Positions 40,605-49,898 of a DNA stretch of 64,000 nt are shown one piece after another. Numbering within the stretch: position 1 is the first letter of the stretch; the number at the start of each line of letters is the position of its first letter. The position numbers and the translations under genes were made by a program. The stretch is from Ostreiculturibacter nitratireducens (GTDB lineage: Bacteria > Pseudomonadota > Alphaproteobacteria > Rhodobacterales > Rhodobacteraceae): positions 1,364,001 through 1,428,000 of the forward strand of contig NZ_JAVQHL010000001.1 in assembly GCF_032670585.1 (NCBI RefSeq), written 5' to 3'. Under the pieces are notes generated by a model, which saw only the letters and a program-made list of their open reading frames with translations, had not been told where the DNA came from and did no database searches.

Positions 40605-42395
40605 TCAACTCCGCCGATATTCCGACGTACCGGACTTCTGGCCATCCGATATCCGCTCGAACCCGGCAGCGGTCAAAACGTCATTCCACGCTTCCGCGAG
40701 CGCCTCGTCGGCCTCGCGCAGCAGTAGAACGCGCTTCAGCGGGGCCAGGTCCACGGCCTTCACCCAGGCCGGCGCCAGCGCCGCGGCCCCGATGCGAAGC
40801 ACGTCCGGACGGAAATCGCGAATGCAATGGGCAAGGCCGCGCGCGCCGGTCTCCTCGCTGTCGCCCGGCATCACGAGGGGGCCGTTGGCGTAACTTACGC
40901 GGCCGACAAGACCGTTCAATTCCGCTACGCGTCGGGCGAATTCGATCAGGTCCGAGCGTTCCTGCTGGATCATGACCCGCAACGCCGGATGAGCCTGCGC
41001 GGCCAGTTGCGCGACAAACCCGAAGCCTTCCGTCGCGTCCAGCATGCGCCGGGCGTCCACGGTCGCTCCGACGATCTGTCGCGCCGCGCGCCGTTCGAAC
41101 TTGCCGGCGATCAGGGTCTCCAGCGCATCGGGCGCGAAGAGACGCAGGTCGGCTGGTACCTTCAGCCCTCGGTTCTCGACGATTTCGACCGGCACGGGCG
41201 AGGAGAGGTCCACCGGGCCGGGCAGATACGGGCTGCCGGTCATGTCTCCGAATTCGGCCGAAGGCTTCGTGCGCCGCTCCTCGACGGGGCGCGAACCGGA
41301 TTTCTTCTCGACCTCGGACATGAGCGAGGCGATCTTCAGAGGATCGCGCGCCTGGGGCGGTTTTGCCGTGACCTGCGTGATCGGCACCTCTCCGGCCCGC
41401 AGAAGGCTCTCCTTCAGTTCGGCGTAGGCGTCGGTCTTCCTGTAGTCCTCGAGACGCGCCTCGACCCGTTGCATCGCCGCCTCATGGAGCCTGCCGAGAA
41501 CAGGGTCGGCCAGAAGCTCGTTCATGATCTCGCGACGCCGGGCGAAGTGGCGAGAGATCTTTTCGTCGCGCACTTCGTTGCGGTCCTGAAGCGACCAGTA
41601 ATCCGCGTTGTACTTGTCCTTCTTGTTGTTCACGTTGCCGCGGAACTTGCGGATCGCGTAGCTGTCGATCGACTTGATCGCATAGTGGTTCAGCTGCGCC
41701 CAGTCGTAGCCGAGGGTTCGCCGGATCGACCGCCAGCCGCGAAACTTGAAGTAGTCTTCCATCGGCTGGCCCGAGCCGTTCAGCCAGCGGACCGTGTCGG
41801 GAAAACCGTCTTCCAAGTGCTTGTTCTTGATCTTCGGCCGATGGATGCCGAGCCGCCAGTATTCCGGATCATACTTGAATAGCGTCTTGACCCCCCACCC
41901 CATGCGCCAAAGCGGCGGGGCGGCATAGAGGTACTGTTCCGTCACGGGCGCGCGCGACCAGTCGGTGACGAAACCGGATCCGAAGATGCGCCAGGTGATG
42001 ACGATCCCGTTGGCATCGCGCGCAACCGCGTCGGCCAGCATCCCGTCCAGCGTCCCGGACGGATGGTTGATGCACAGGAATTCGTCCGCGTCGAAGAGCA
42101 TCACCCAGTCGGCGGCAGCGACCAGGGGTTCGTTTTCGGCATGGGCGATGGCCGAGGGCTGTGGCTTCACGCCCTCCCTGATGACGTTGTGGCGGTGGTA
42201 GCCCAGCCCGAGTTCCTCGAGCCGCTGCAACATCTCGACCGTGCCGTCGGTGCAATCGTTCGTATAGACAAGGATGTCCGTGAAGCCGACGGCAAGGTGA
42301 TGCGCGAACCATTCCAGCAGGAAAGGCGCCTCGTCCTTCATCATCGACACCGCCATGACGGTGCCGTGAGGGCTCTTGTGCCGGGTCAGCGCCAT
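40605..42395 (-). CDS. Two-domain glycosyltransferase family 2-type protein
   Basis: A 596 aa protein. The N-terminal half (about residues 8-280) is a Glyco_tranf_2_4/DUF4422-like glycosyltransferase: MMKDEAPFLLEWFAHHLAVG, YTNDCTDGT and the DxD metal motif in MLFDADEFLCI. A linker (about 335-400) precedes a C-terminal domain with FGFVAQLAAQAHPALRVMIQ and DVLRIGAAALAP, which looks like a degenerate FkbM/SAM-dependent methyltransferase fold. ATG 42395 follows the upstream gene stop by 10 bases. It probably modifies a surface polysaccharide. Confidence 0.78.
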   Translation of the reverse strand: MALTRHKSPHGTVMAVSMMKDEAPFLLEWFAHHLAVGFTDILVYTNDCTDGTVEMLQRLEELGLGYHRHNVIREGVKPQPSAIAHAENEPLVAAADWVMLFDADEFLCINHPSGTLDGMLADAVARDANGIVITWRIFGSGFVTDWSRAPVTEQYLYAAPPLWRMGWGVKTLFKYDPEYWRLGIHRPKIKNKHLEDGFPDTVRWLNGSGQPMEDYFKFRGWRSIRRTLGYDWAQLNHYAIKSIDSYAIRKFRGNVNNKKDKYNADYWSLQDRNEVRDEKISRHFARRREIMNELLADPVLGRLHEAAMQRVEARLEDYRKTDAYAELKESLLRAGEVPITQVTAKPPQARDPLKIASLMSEVEKKSGSRPVEERRTKPSAEFGDMTGSPYLPGPVDLSSPVPVEIVENRGLKVPADLRLFAPDALETLIAGKFERRAARQIVGATVDARRMLDATEGFGFVAQLAAQAHPALRVMIQQERSDLIEFARRVAELNGLVGRVSYANGPLVMPGDSEETGARGLAHCIRDFRPDVLRIGAAALAPAWVKAVDLAPLKRVLLLREADEALAEAWNDVLTAAGFERISDGQKSGTSEYRRS

Positions 42396-42405
42396 CGCGC
42401 GCGGA

Positions 42406-43221
42406 TCACTCTTCGAGCGCGGCCGCAGGATCGATCCCGACCTGTTCGCACATCCGCGCAACGTAGGAGTTCGGCAACGGCGGGTTCTTGCGCCAGTAGG
42501 GCTTGGTGCCGTTCGTGTAGAGGTGCACGCTCACCGTATTGTCGGTGAAATGCCCTTCGACCCGGCCGTAGGGGTCGTAGAACACATCGTTCAGCTGGAA
42601 CGGAACCGGGTAGAGGACATCGGATGTCATCGCCTTCTCGTAGTCGCCCGTCTGCTGGGCGAACCAGGTGAATGCCTGCGGCCCGAAGGCGGTGCGTTCC
42701 GCCTTGTAGATGCGCACGGCTTTCGGCAGCGACGGGTTCTGCTTGTCCATCTGCTTGCGTTGGCGCTTGTTCCACCAGGCAGGATAGTCGGGCAGGTTGT
42801 CGTAGTAGTCCAGGAGTTGGTCCATCAGCTCGCATTGCTGCGGCAGGCCGACAACGCCACAGTTCAGCGCGCCGCGCATGCCGTGGCCGGCGAAGACATA
42901 ATCCCACTCCTCCGGAAACGGAGCATGGCAGAAGGCGTCGCAGTCGATCCAGAGCGCGCCCGTCTTCCGGATCATCTTGTAGCGGAACACGTTCGACAGG
43001 AACGAGGCCGAAGTCGCCTCGACGATACCCATGTCGATGTCCATGATCTCGGTCGCGGGGCGGATTTCCACGCCTTCCGGCGCATTGTCGACCGCATCGG
43101 TGCAGTAAAGCGTGACCGGATGACCGTGCACCAGGTGCGACTTCAGGCAAAGCTGATTGAGATAGTGCAGCTTGGGGCCAATCCAGAGAGAGGCGACGGG
43201 CCGGCGGTTCAGGTTCATCAT
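42406..43221 (-). CDS. Putative GT32-like glycosyltransferase
   Basis: A 271 aa protein beginning MMNLNRRPVASLWIGPKLHYLNQLCLKS. The opening, the TDAVDNAP segment and the metal motif in ALWIDCDAFCHAPF resemble capsule-type glycosyltransferases with a DxD motif (GT32/Gb3-synthase-like). The start at 43221 or 43218 replaces a long unlikely extension to 43440. It forms an operon with the two-domain glycosyltransferase. Sugar donor and acceptor unknown. Confidence 0.72.
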   Translation of the reverse strand: MMNLNRRPVASLWIGPKLHYLNQLCLKSHLVHGHPVTLYCTDAVDNAPEGVEIRPATEIMDIDMGIVEATSASFLSNVFRYKMIRKTGALWIDCDAFCHAPFPEEWDYVFAGHGMRGALNCGVVGLPQQCELMDQLLDYYDNLPDYPAWWNKRQRKQMDKQNPSLPKAVRIYKAERTAFGPQAFTWFAQQTGDYEKAMTSDVLYPVPFQLNDVFYDPYGRVEGHFTDNTVSVHLYTNGTKPYWRKNPPLPNSYVARMCEQVGIDPAAALEE

Positions 43222-43477
43222 GGGCGCTTTCGGATAACCGGAGACGTTTGATGGAAGACTTACCGAGGACGGACATTCGACTCCAGAACGAAAAGAGGTA
43301 TTCGGGCCGAACACGCTGGCCGCAACGACACAAACCATTGTGCAGTCACGTCTATCAAGATACCTCGAAGGTGCCGACAATCGACGGGGCGATCCGAAAG
43401 CATCGAATCTGACGCAACGTTCCTGTCCGCAGGCGGCCATTTCATCAAGCGCAGTAGACCATCAAAGACGCAAGACG

Positions 43478-44377
43478 ATGACCAGACCTCTTCTGACATT
43501 CTTCTATATCGTAGAGCCTCCTCAATACGAGATCTTCGCATGCACTCTGCTCGCGTCCATCCGGACGCATTTCGACCCGTCTAAGGTTGCCGCAGTCGGC
43601 TACTGCCCTGAACACAGGTTTGACGAACTGCATCCCGCCACTCTTCGGGCTCACGAGATGATGGGAGCCGAAGTTCGGCCGATGAAAACCGAGAGCATGT
43701 GGGACAGCCCGTATCCCCACGGGAACAAGATCATTGCCGCGCTTCAGCCGCGAAACACCGAATTCTCGGCCTTCGTCGACAGCGACGTGATGTTCCTGAG
43801 AGCGAACGATCCGCTCAATCTGATACGCGACGGACACGTCTCATGCTCGGCGGCAGCGTCCATGCCATGGGGGAACTACGAAAGCTGGGAGAAGATCTAC
43901 TCCGTTTTCGACATGCCTGTGCCCGACGAGCGCATCTCCCTCATGCGCGCTGGCGGGTCCGTGGTTCCCTATTTCAGCGCGGGCCTCGTAGTGTTCCCCG
44001 AGGACGGCGGACCTGAAAGACAGCGTTTTCCAGAAGTCTGGTACGATACAGCTCGCACACTGGACAGAGAGGACTGGCTTCCCAAACGGCGTCCTTATCT
44101 TGATCAGATGACACTTCCGATTGCGATCCGGCGTGCAGGCTTAAGCTGGAACATTCTTCCAGAGGAGCAACATTACATCTTGGGCGGCCGTCTGCGGGGC
44201 CTGCCTCTGCCAAAGGATAGAAGTATCTTCACCGCGCATTACCGAAACGTTCGGGTCCTGAAAGAGACAGGTCTCTTCAAGGTCGGCCAAAGAATGCTCA
44301 AGCGCGAGACTGGCGTACGACACCTCCGCAAGCTCCAAGCTGACCCGGCCTCGCTGACGGAAACTCGTGACAAATGA
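43478..44377 (+). CDS. Putative glycosyltransferase (DxD type)
   Basis: A 299 aa protein with SPYPHGNKIIAALQP, the metal-binding AFVDSDVMFLRA, VPYFSAGLVVFPED and the PYLDQMTLPIAIRRAGL segment. This is the nucleotide-diphospho-sugar transferase layout. It is paralogous to the gene at 45456. Base composition is visibly lower in GC than the flanking genes, hinting at acquisition. The gap to the divergent glycosyltransferase (43222-43477) holds no clear gene. Confidence 0.7.
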   Translation: MTRPLLTFFYIVEPPQYEIFACTLLASIRTHFDPSKVAAVGYCPEHRFDELHPATLRAHEMMGAEVRPMKTESMWDSPYPHGNKIIAALQPRNTEFSAFVDSDVMFLRANDPLNLIRDGHVSCSAAASMPWGNYESWEKIYSVFDMPVPDERISLMRAGGSVVPYFSAGLVVFPEDGGPERQRFPEVWYDTARTLDREDWLPKRRPYLDQMTLPIAIRRAGLSWNILPEEQHYILGGRLRGLPLPKDRSIFTAHYRNVRVLKETGLFKVGQRMLKRETGVRHLRKLQADPASLTETRDK

Positions 44378-44537
44378 ACGAGTTTCCCTTCGTCTCACTT
44401 CTGGTCTGACGTCGCCCAACCAGCACTTGAGCCACGTGGACAACGGCCTGATCTCGGTTTGCCTTCGGCGGTCCGCAACGATAACGTCGCGCGAACCCAC
44501 TTGCCCAGAGACCACCTTGCTCCGCACAAACTGAACG

Positions 44538-45386
44538 ATGGCAAAGAAACTGTCCTGCGCGTTGACTCATGCACGGCAAGAGTCCTTTTTTCTTGAGAAG
44601 TGGATCCACCACTATTCTCAGATCGTTGGCCGCGAGAATCTTTACGTCACTCTTGACGGATCAGACTGGACTCCAGATGTCGATCTGACCGGCGTCAATG
44701 TGGAAGTGATCGAAGACGCGCCGCGCGCGCGTATCAGGAATGACCGCTTCATTGCCAGCGAGATGTCGAAGCGGGCAAACGGCCTCAGGAAGCGCTACCG
44801 ATATGTACTGCGTATGGATGTCGATGAATTCGTTGTACTGGATCCGGCCGCGCATCTGGACTGGGACGAAGCCCTCGGCGAGGTCGACGACGACGGATAC
44901 ATTTTTGCGATCGGCATCGACGTGATACAGCGCGGCGCGGATCTCTCGCCTGCGGACCGGACTTCGCCGATTCTTGCGCAAAGACCCTTCGGAGTGGTTT
45001 CTGGCCTTTACACCAAACCGTTCGCGATAAGCCGCTGGAACAACTGGGCTGGCGGCGGCCATCGCCTGATCAACCGCCCCGTGAAGATCTCGAACAACTT
45101 CGTGCTCTTCCATCTTGCGCTGGCGGACCTCAACATCGCCCAGGAACGGCATTCCGCCAGAGGGGGCGATGCCCAGCACAATTCGTTCGTTTCCTATATT
45201 GGAGAACGTTTCACTGCCATCCGTTCAACGTCGACAATGGAGATCGAGGATTACGACGAAGTTTGCGGCGTTGCCAAGCACGTCTTTACCTGGAATGAGG
45301 ACGGGGAAGCCCGCAAACGTCCGCCGCCGCAGAACGATCGGGCGCTCTACGTCGAGATCCCGGGCCGCTTCCAATCACTCCTGTGA
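44538..45386 (+). CDS. Glycosyltransferase family 2-type (Glyco_tranf_2_4)
   Basis: A 282 aa protein that opens with LSCALTHARQESFFLEKWIHH, the Glyco_tranf_2_4 pattern, and has the DxD motif in VLRMDVDEFVVLD and a conserved ending with HHLLN-like SNNFVLFHLALAD. It resembles the N-terminal half of the protein at 40605. It lies in the lower-GC stretch with the two paralogous transferases around it, all on the plus strand. Probably adds a sugar to a surface polymer. Confidence 0.75.
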   Translation: MAKKLSCALTHARQESFFLEKWIHHYSQIVGRENLYVTLDGSDWTPDVDLTGVNVEVIEDAPRARIRNDRFIASEMSKRANGLRKRYRYVLRMDVDEFVVLDPAAHLDWDEALGEVDDDGYIFAIGIDVIQRGADLSPADRTSPILAQRPFGVVSGLYTKPFAISRWNNWAGGGHRLINRPVKISNNFVLFHLALADLNIAQERHSARGGDAQHNSFVSYIGERFTAIRSTSTMEIEDYDEVCGVAKHVFTWNEDGEARKRPPPQNDRALYVEIPGRFQSLL

Positions 45387-45455
45387 AACAGCGATGTTTC
45401 AAGCCTATGCCTGATCTCCGTCCTCGGCCTCCAACCTTCATGAAGTACGGGCAAG

Positions 45456-46364
45456 ATGAACAGCGTTTCCTTCATTCTGGTTGCTGACGGCCCTCGCTTT
45501 GAGGATTCCGCTACTATCTTGGTTGGATCCATGCGGCTCGCCCATCCGGAAGTGGCGTGCATCAACGTCTACTGCCCGGAGCAGAAACTCCTGCAACTCT
45601 CGGGCTTTTTCCGTGAGGCGATGGCAGTACTCGGAGCCTCGATCGTGCCGATCATCGATCAGCCGTCGCCGTGGGCCTCCCCTTATCCTCATGGAAACAA
45701 GCTTCTCGCAGCCTCTCAAGCGCGTGATTGCGACGTATCAGTCTTTTTTGACACCGATACGGTTCTGCTAAGCCCAATCTCAGACTCAGTGTCGAAGGGT
45801 GGCACGCCAGAACCAACGGTTTTCGCTGTCCCGGAGGGTGTGCCAACGTGGGGGCGGCACATTGAGGACTGGGTGCCGGTCTATCGCCATTTCGGGCTAC
45901 CCGTTCCTGACGAACGAGTGCGAATGTGTCGCGGACGGAGAGTCGAAACGCTACCGTATTTCAACGCTGGCTTTGTCGGCTTCGCAGAAGCGGCAACCGA
46001 AATGGGTCTGCGGTTCGGGGAGCTATGGCTGGAAACAGCGATCGAGATTGACCAGGCGCTCGATATCCCAAACAAACGGCCCTGGCTCGACCAGATCGCA
46101 CTGCCAATCGCAGTGGCACGCAGCGGGCTGAAGATGCGCGTCCATGACGAAACCTACAACTATTCGCTCTATCGACGGCGCGAACCTGCCGGGGAAGACG
46201 TTAGACTGGCACACTACCACATCCCAGGAAGTTTTCGGTCCGAACCGGCATGCCTGGCCGTATATCGGCGAGTGCTCGACCTGCTTCCTGACGAGCTTTC
46301 CTCCGTTCTGCGCAAGCGCGCGATCCCCTACGAAATGCCGGGACGAGCAAAGAACCGCGTCTGA
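45456..46364 (+). CDS. Putative glycosyltransferase, paralogue of 43478
   Basis: A 302 aa protein sharing with the 43478 product the segments SPYPHGNKLLAASQA, the DxD region (VFFDTDTVLLSP), TLPYFNAGFVGFAEA and RPWLDQIALPIAVARSGL. The two flank the family 2-type gene at 44538, suggesting duplication within the cluster. It may recognise a related acceptor. The start has AAGTACGGGCAAG upstream, without a strong ribosome-binding site. Confidence 0.7.
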   Translation: MNSVSFILVADGPRFEDSATILVGSMRLAHPEVACINVYCPEQKLLQLSGFFREAMAVLGASIVPIIDQPSPWASPYPHGNKLLAASQARDCDVSVFFDTDTVLLSPISDSVSKGGTPEPTVFAVPEGVPTWGRHIEDWVPVYRHFGLPVPDERVRMCRGRRVETLPYFNAGFVGFAEAATEMGLRFGELWLETAIEIDQALDIPNKRPWLDQIALPIAVARSGLKMRVHDETYNYSLYRRREPAGEDVRLAHYHIPGSFRSEPACLAVYRRVLDLLPDELSSVLRKRAIPYEMPGRAKNRV

Positions 46365-46429
46365 TCGCGCACGAGATCGGCGGCCCATTCGCCAGCCAGC
46401 CGTTCGCGGCCAATCGGCACGCGTCGGCG

Positions 46430-47551
46430 TTACTGTATTTCGGCGGCAACGATCTCTTGGCCGAGGCGAGTTGCCAGGTCGTGCCTTTCCGTGTCTATGT
46501 CGCTCGCCGAAATCGGCGACCAGTGCTGTGGCCGGCGAATGAAGCCACGTTCGGCCAGTGCTTGCCCCAGCGCAGGGAAATCAAGTTCGGAGTAGATTTC
46601 GCTCATCTGCGACAGTTTCGCGCCCTCGAACTGGTAGTAGCGGCCGTTGAGTGCATCTATGACATCTGGTTCGGCACCGCCGAAGTACCGGAACTGGGTT
46701 AGGAAATCGTCGATCGTGTTGCCGGGGCGGCGCAGCACGATGCCGACGCGGTCACCATCCTCGGCGAAGAACGCGGCGAGGTGCAGCGCCGAGGAGTCGC
46801 TCGACACGATCATCCTGGCGGCCTTGTACTGCGCGATCTGCTCTTCGATCGAATGTTCCTGCGGATGGAAGATGCGGTAGCCTTCGGTCTCGAAAAGACG
46901 CTCCATCTGCGCCTCGCCGAAATAGCGGCCCCGCTTGGAAAAGAGCCGCGTGCGGGAGATATAGATCTTTTCGGCGCCTTCCGCGGTCACGCGGCGCCTG
47001 AGGCGCCGCTTTGTGAAGGCACGAAATTCCGGGCTGCCGGCGACCATGTCGCCCGTGCCGAAGCCCTGCGGAGCGACCGCGAGCCGCTCGACCCGTACAG
47101 GGGTCGCCACTCCCGTGGCACGCTTTCGGCGTGCCCCGAACAGGGTCAACATCGGCCGCATCGGCCTCACGAACCGCTCGGGCCATGTGACACGTTGCTT
47201 CAGCAGGAAGAGTTCGCCTTCGGGGCGCTCCCCGACATGCGCACGCGCCCACAACCTGCCCGTCGATTCAAGAAGGAAGTGCCCGAAGTGTTGGTAGAGC
47301 ATCCCGCCGTAGAGCCACAGGCCGGGTATGGTCTCACCTTCCGGTTCCGGCGCCGGCCCCGTCGGTGTCACCGTTGTGGGCAGCGTCGAGTTCCGGAAAC
47401 ACTGCGACTCTTCGACAAAGCGGCCGTCGGCATCGAAGACCCCCGCGGGGCGCTGTATGCCCGACGCGCGCCCATCGCCGAAAGGAACGATGATCGCATT
47501 CTCGATGATGCGGATTTCCGGCGCCAGCGGCTTCATCGGGTCGAACGGCAT
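46430..47551 (-). CDS. Glycosyltransferase family 61 (DUF563) protein
   Basis: A 373 aa protein with the GT61 pattern: LYGGMLYQHFGHFLLESTGRLWA in the first third, KIYISRTRLFSKRGRY in the middle, and the C-terminal ARMIVSSDSSALHLAAFF. Bacterial GT61 members are found in capsule and exopolysaccharide loci. It is on the opposite strand to its neighbours and starts 136 bases from the plus-strand operon at 47688, so the two are divergent. Confidence 0.85.
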   Translation of the reverse strand: MPFDPMKPLAPEIRIIENAIIVPFGDGRASGIQRPAGVFDADGRFVEESQCFRNSTLPTTVTPTGPAPEPEGETIPGLWLYGGMLYQHFGHFLLESTGRLWARAHVGERPEGELFLLKQRVTWPERFVRPMRPMLTLFGARRKRATGVATPVRVERLAVAPQGFGTGDMVAGSPEFRAFTKRRLRRRVTAEGAEKIYISRTRLFSKRGRYFGEAQMERLFETEGYRIFHPQEHSIEEQIAQYKAARMIVSSDSSALHLAAFFAEDGDRVGIVLRRPGNTIDDFLTQFRYFGGAEPDVIDALNGRYYQFEGAKLSQMSEIYSELDFPALGQALAERGFIRRPQHWSPISASDIDTERHDLATRLGQEIVAAEIQ

Positions 47552-47687
47552 TCACTTTCCTCGCCAGGCGGTCTCAAGGCTTCAATCGTCGCGCATCCAT
47601 TATCATGCCATTCGCACGTGGGCGACTGGCAGTCTGCAACATCTGCCGGTAGAGTTCCCCGCGAACCAGGAAGGACCATCAATCGAA

Positions 47688-49157
47688 ATGCCGTCGGATG
47701 ACAAGAAGGCCGGTCGCGGCGTGCTCGTCGAAGCCGAAAACGGCGCGGCGATCGAATACGACGAAACCGGACTCGTTCTCCATCTGTCGGACATCGTGGT
47801 GACCGATCTGGCACGGCGCCTGGGCCGGCTTGCCCCTGCGATCACGACAAGCGCGGCGGAGCAGCCTGAAGCTGCGCTCGTGAGACAGGTCGAACGCCTC
47901 GACCCTGCGGTTCTTGGTGACATCGACGCTTGGGACGTCACGCGCTCGGGTGACTGGTTCACCTTCGCCGCGCGCCTGCCCGGGGCCGAAGGGCCGCGTC
48001 GCTATCTTCGCCATGCCGCCGGCGGCGGGATCGTGGCGGAGACCGGCGGCCCCGTGCTGGGGATACTGGGGCTCGGCGGCGGACGCCAGGCGACCACCTG
48101 GTCGGGCGCGCCGCGCTTTCCGCATCACGTCGTCTCCTGCCCTCCCCCCCATGAGGGCGAGCCCGACCGCCCCGTCGTCACGCTGCGCCACCGATCGGCC
48201 GACAGCGAGTTGGCGGATGCGCTGATCGCCGTGCGTCATCAGGCCTACCGGCGCCTGCCGCTTGTCGTGACGGGACATGAACTGGTGGCGCCTGGCCCCC
48301 TCCCCGTTCCCGATGCGGCTCTGGACGCGCTGGATGTCCTGCTTGACCGGATGTCGGCGTTGGCCGGGGCGTTCGGGAAGGACGCGCGCCTGCTGGCGCT
48401 CAGGGTCGAACCGGGGCCGGACAATGCCCCGACCGATGCCGAAGCCTTCCATCGCGACTGGATCGCGCTCCTGGACAGGCTGGCGGAGCGCGTGGCCGGA
48501 CGCGACTTGGGAGCCTTGCGCTTCCTGACCGTCGCGGATTGCGGCGCGTGGTGGCAGAACGACGCCGACGCCAACCGGCCCGCGCTGGAAGGGTTTCATC
48601 GCCTCGCCCTCAGACCCGGAATGCACCAGCTGATCGTCGCCGCGGCGGGATACATGTTCGCGCAGGACGGCCTTGGCCAGCCAACACCCGAAGCGGCGAG
48701 CGAACGCGCGGACATGGAGGCTCATGCCCTCGAAGCGGCCCTCGCGCGTCAGGACTGGGTCTGCCCCCTGATGTGCCTCGCCGAGCGGGAAGGCGATGTC
48801 ATTCGCGCCACATTCAAGACGGCGGGGCCGTTGGTGATCGACCATGCCGATCCGTTCGGCGCCGGTCCGGGTGCGGGCTTCGCGCTGGCGGGGACGGAGG
48901 CACGCGTCGCCTCGGTCGAGATCGCGCCCGACGATCCGGAGGCGGTGCTGATCCGCCTCGACGGAGCGCTCCTGCCCGCACCGGGCGGTCACGCGCCGCG
49001 ACTGGACTACGCGATCGGTGGGCCCATGCGCGACAGAACGGCGGGGGAACTCCACGCTCCTGCCTGCGGCGCGCTGCGCGACGACTGGCAGGCCGTGTCC
49101 CGCACGGGGCGGGCCCTGCACCGTTGGGCCCTGCCCGGCAGCATCGAGATCCGGTGA
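47688..49157 (+). CDS. Unrecognised protein in polysaccharide/sulfatase operon
   Basis: A 489 aa soluble-looking protein with no signal peptide or membrane helix; no family recognised. It is rich in Ala, Asp and Arg. A middle region (about 210-340) with FHRDWIALLDRLAERV and LRFLTVADCGAWWQND could belong to a small alpha/beta enzyme domain; WALPGSIEIR ends the protein. ATG 47688 is chosen because the frame upstream lies within the divergent GT61 gene. The next gene starts 4 bases after its stop, so it is operonic with the LamG-like and sulfatase genes. Confidence 0.6.
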   Translation: MPSDDKKAGRGVLVEAENGAAIEYDETGLVLHLSDIVVTDLARRLGRLAPAITTSAAEQPEAALVRQVERLDPAVLGDIDAWDVTRSGDWFTFAARLPGAEGPRRYLRHAAGGGIVAETGGPVLGILGLGGGRQATTWSGAPRFPHHVVSCPPPHEGEPDRPVVTLRHRSADSELADALIAVRHQAYRRLPLVVTGHELVAPGPLPVPDAALDALDVLLDRMSALAGAFGKDARLLALRVEPGPDNAPTDAEAFHRDWIALLDRLAERVAGRDLGALRFLTVADCGAWWQNDADANRPALEGFHRLALRPGMHQLIVAAAGYMFAQDGLGQPTPEAASERADMEAHALEAALARQDWVCPLMCLAEREGDVIRATFKTAGPLVIDHADPFGAGPGAGFALAGTEARVASVEIAPDDPEAVLIRLDGALLPAPGGHAPRLDYAIGGPMRDRTAGELHAPACGALRDDWQAVSRTGRALHRWALPGSIEIR

Positions 49158-49161
49158 TCCG

Positions 49162-49896
49162 ATGCCGAAGGTCCCCGTGACCCTGCCCCCGATGGCACTG
49201 GCGCACCACGCCGTCACGCGCCTTGCCGATCTGACGCGGGACGCGAATGGATTATGGCTGCGCGCCATCGACGGCACGAATGCGGGTTGGCCCGCTCATG
49301 TCGGCGACATCACCGCCGAACCGAAGGCCATCGAGCCGGGGTTCAGCAGGTTCGCCCCCTATCGCGGCCGCATGGCGCTTCATCTCACGGCCGGAGCGAA
49401 CGGAGGCTTCGAGGCGCCTTCGGCGGCCCCCGATCCAGGCCTCTGGTCGGCCGCGATCATCTGGACCAGCGGGGCGGAGGAAGCGCGCAGCCTCCTGACC
49501 GTTCGTGGTGGAGGGGATGCCAACTACGTCTTCCTCGCAGAGACGGAAGACCGCCAGATCGTGTTTCGCGACGACGCGGAACGCGCCGTGGCGGCCTTGC
49601 CCCCCGCAGGCGGCGGCTGGCAGGTTTCGATCTTGAGTTGCGCCGCGGGAAGGCTGTCGCTGGCCCGGCCCGACGGTGCGGAAGCCGAGGCCGCGGGTGT
49701 GACCGACCTCGCGACGGACGGCCGCCTGCTGATCGGTTGCCGCAACCACCGGCCGGGGATGAAGAAGACGCTGGGCAGCGCGATCATCTCCGAGGTCCTG
49801 TTCTGGCCGGGTCTCGACATCCTGTCGCGCCGCCCGGCACCTTTGGCCATCGCACTTCGCGATGCCCTCGACACCTTCATCCTCTGGGAGCTCTGA
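49162..49896 (+). CDS. Putative LamG/concanavalin-like beta-sandwich protein
   Basis: A 244 aa protein of unknown role. The pattern of short beta-strands (LWSAAIIWTSG, RSLLTVRGGG, NYVFLAE, RQIVFRDD, GWQVSILSCAAGRLSLARPDG, GRLLIGCRNH) is what one expects of a LamG/laminin G-like carbohydrate-binding fold. It has no signal peptide. Located between an unknown protein and an RTX sulfatase with gaps of only 2-4 bases, it probably works with them on a polysaccharide. Family assignment is tentative. Confidence 0.55.
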   Translation: MPKVPVTLPPMALAHHAVTRLADLTRDANGLWLRAIDGTNAGWPAHVGDITAEPKAIEPGFSRFAPYRGRMALHLTAGANGGFEAPSAAPDPGLWSAAIIWTSGAEEARSLLTVRGGGDANYVFLAETEDRQIVFRDDAERAVAALPPAGGGWQVSILSCAAGRLSLARPDGAEAEAAGVTDLATDGRLLIGCRNHRPGMKKTLGSAIISEVLFWPGLDILSRRPAPLAIALRDALDTFILWEL

Positions 49897-49898
49897 CC

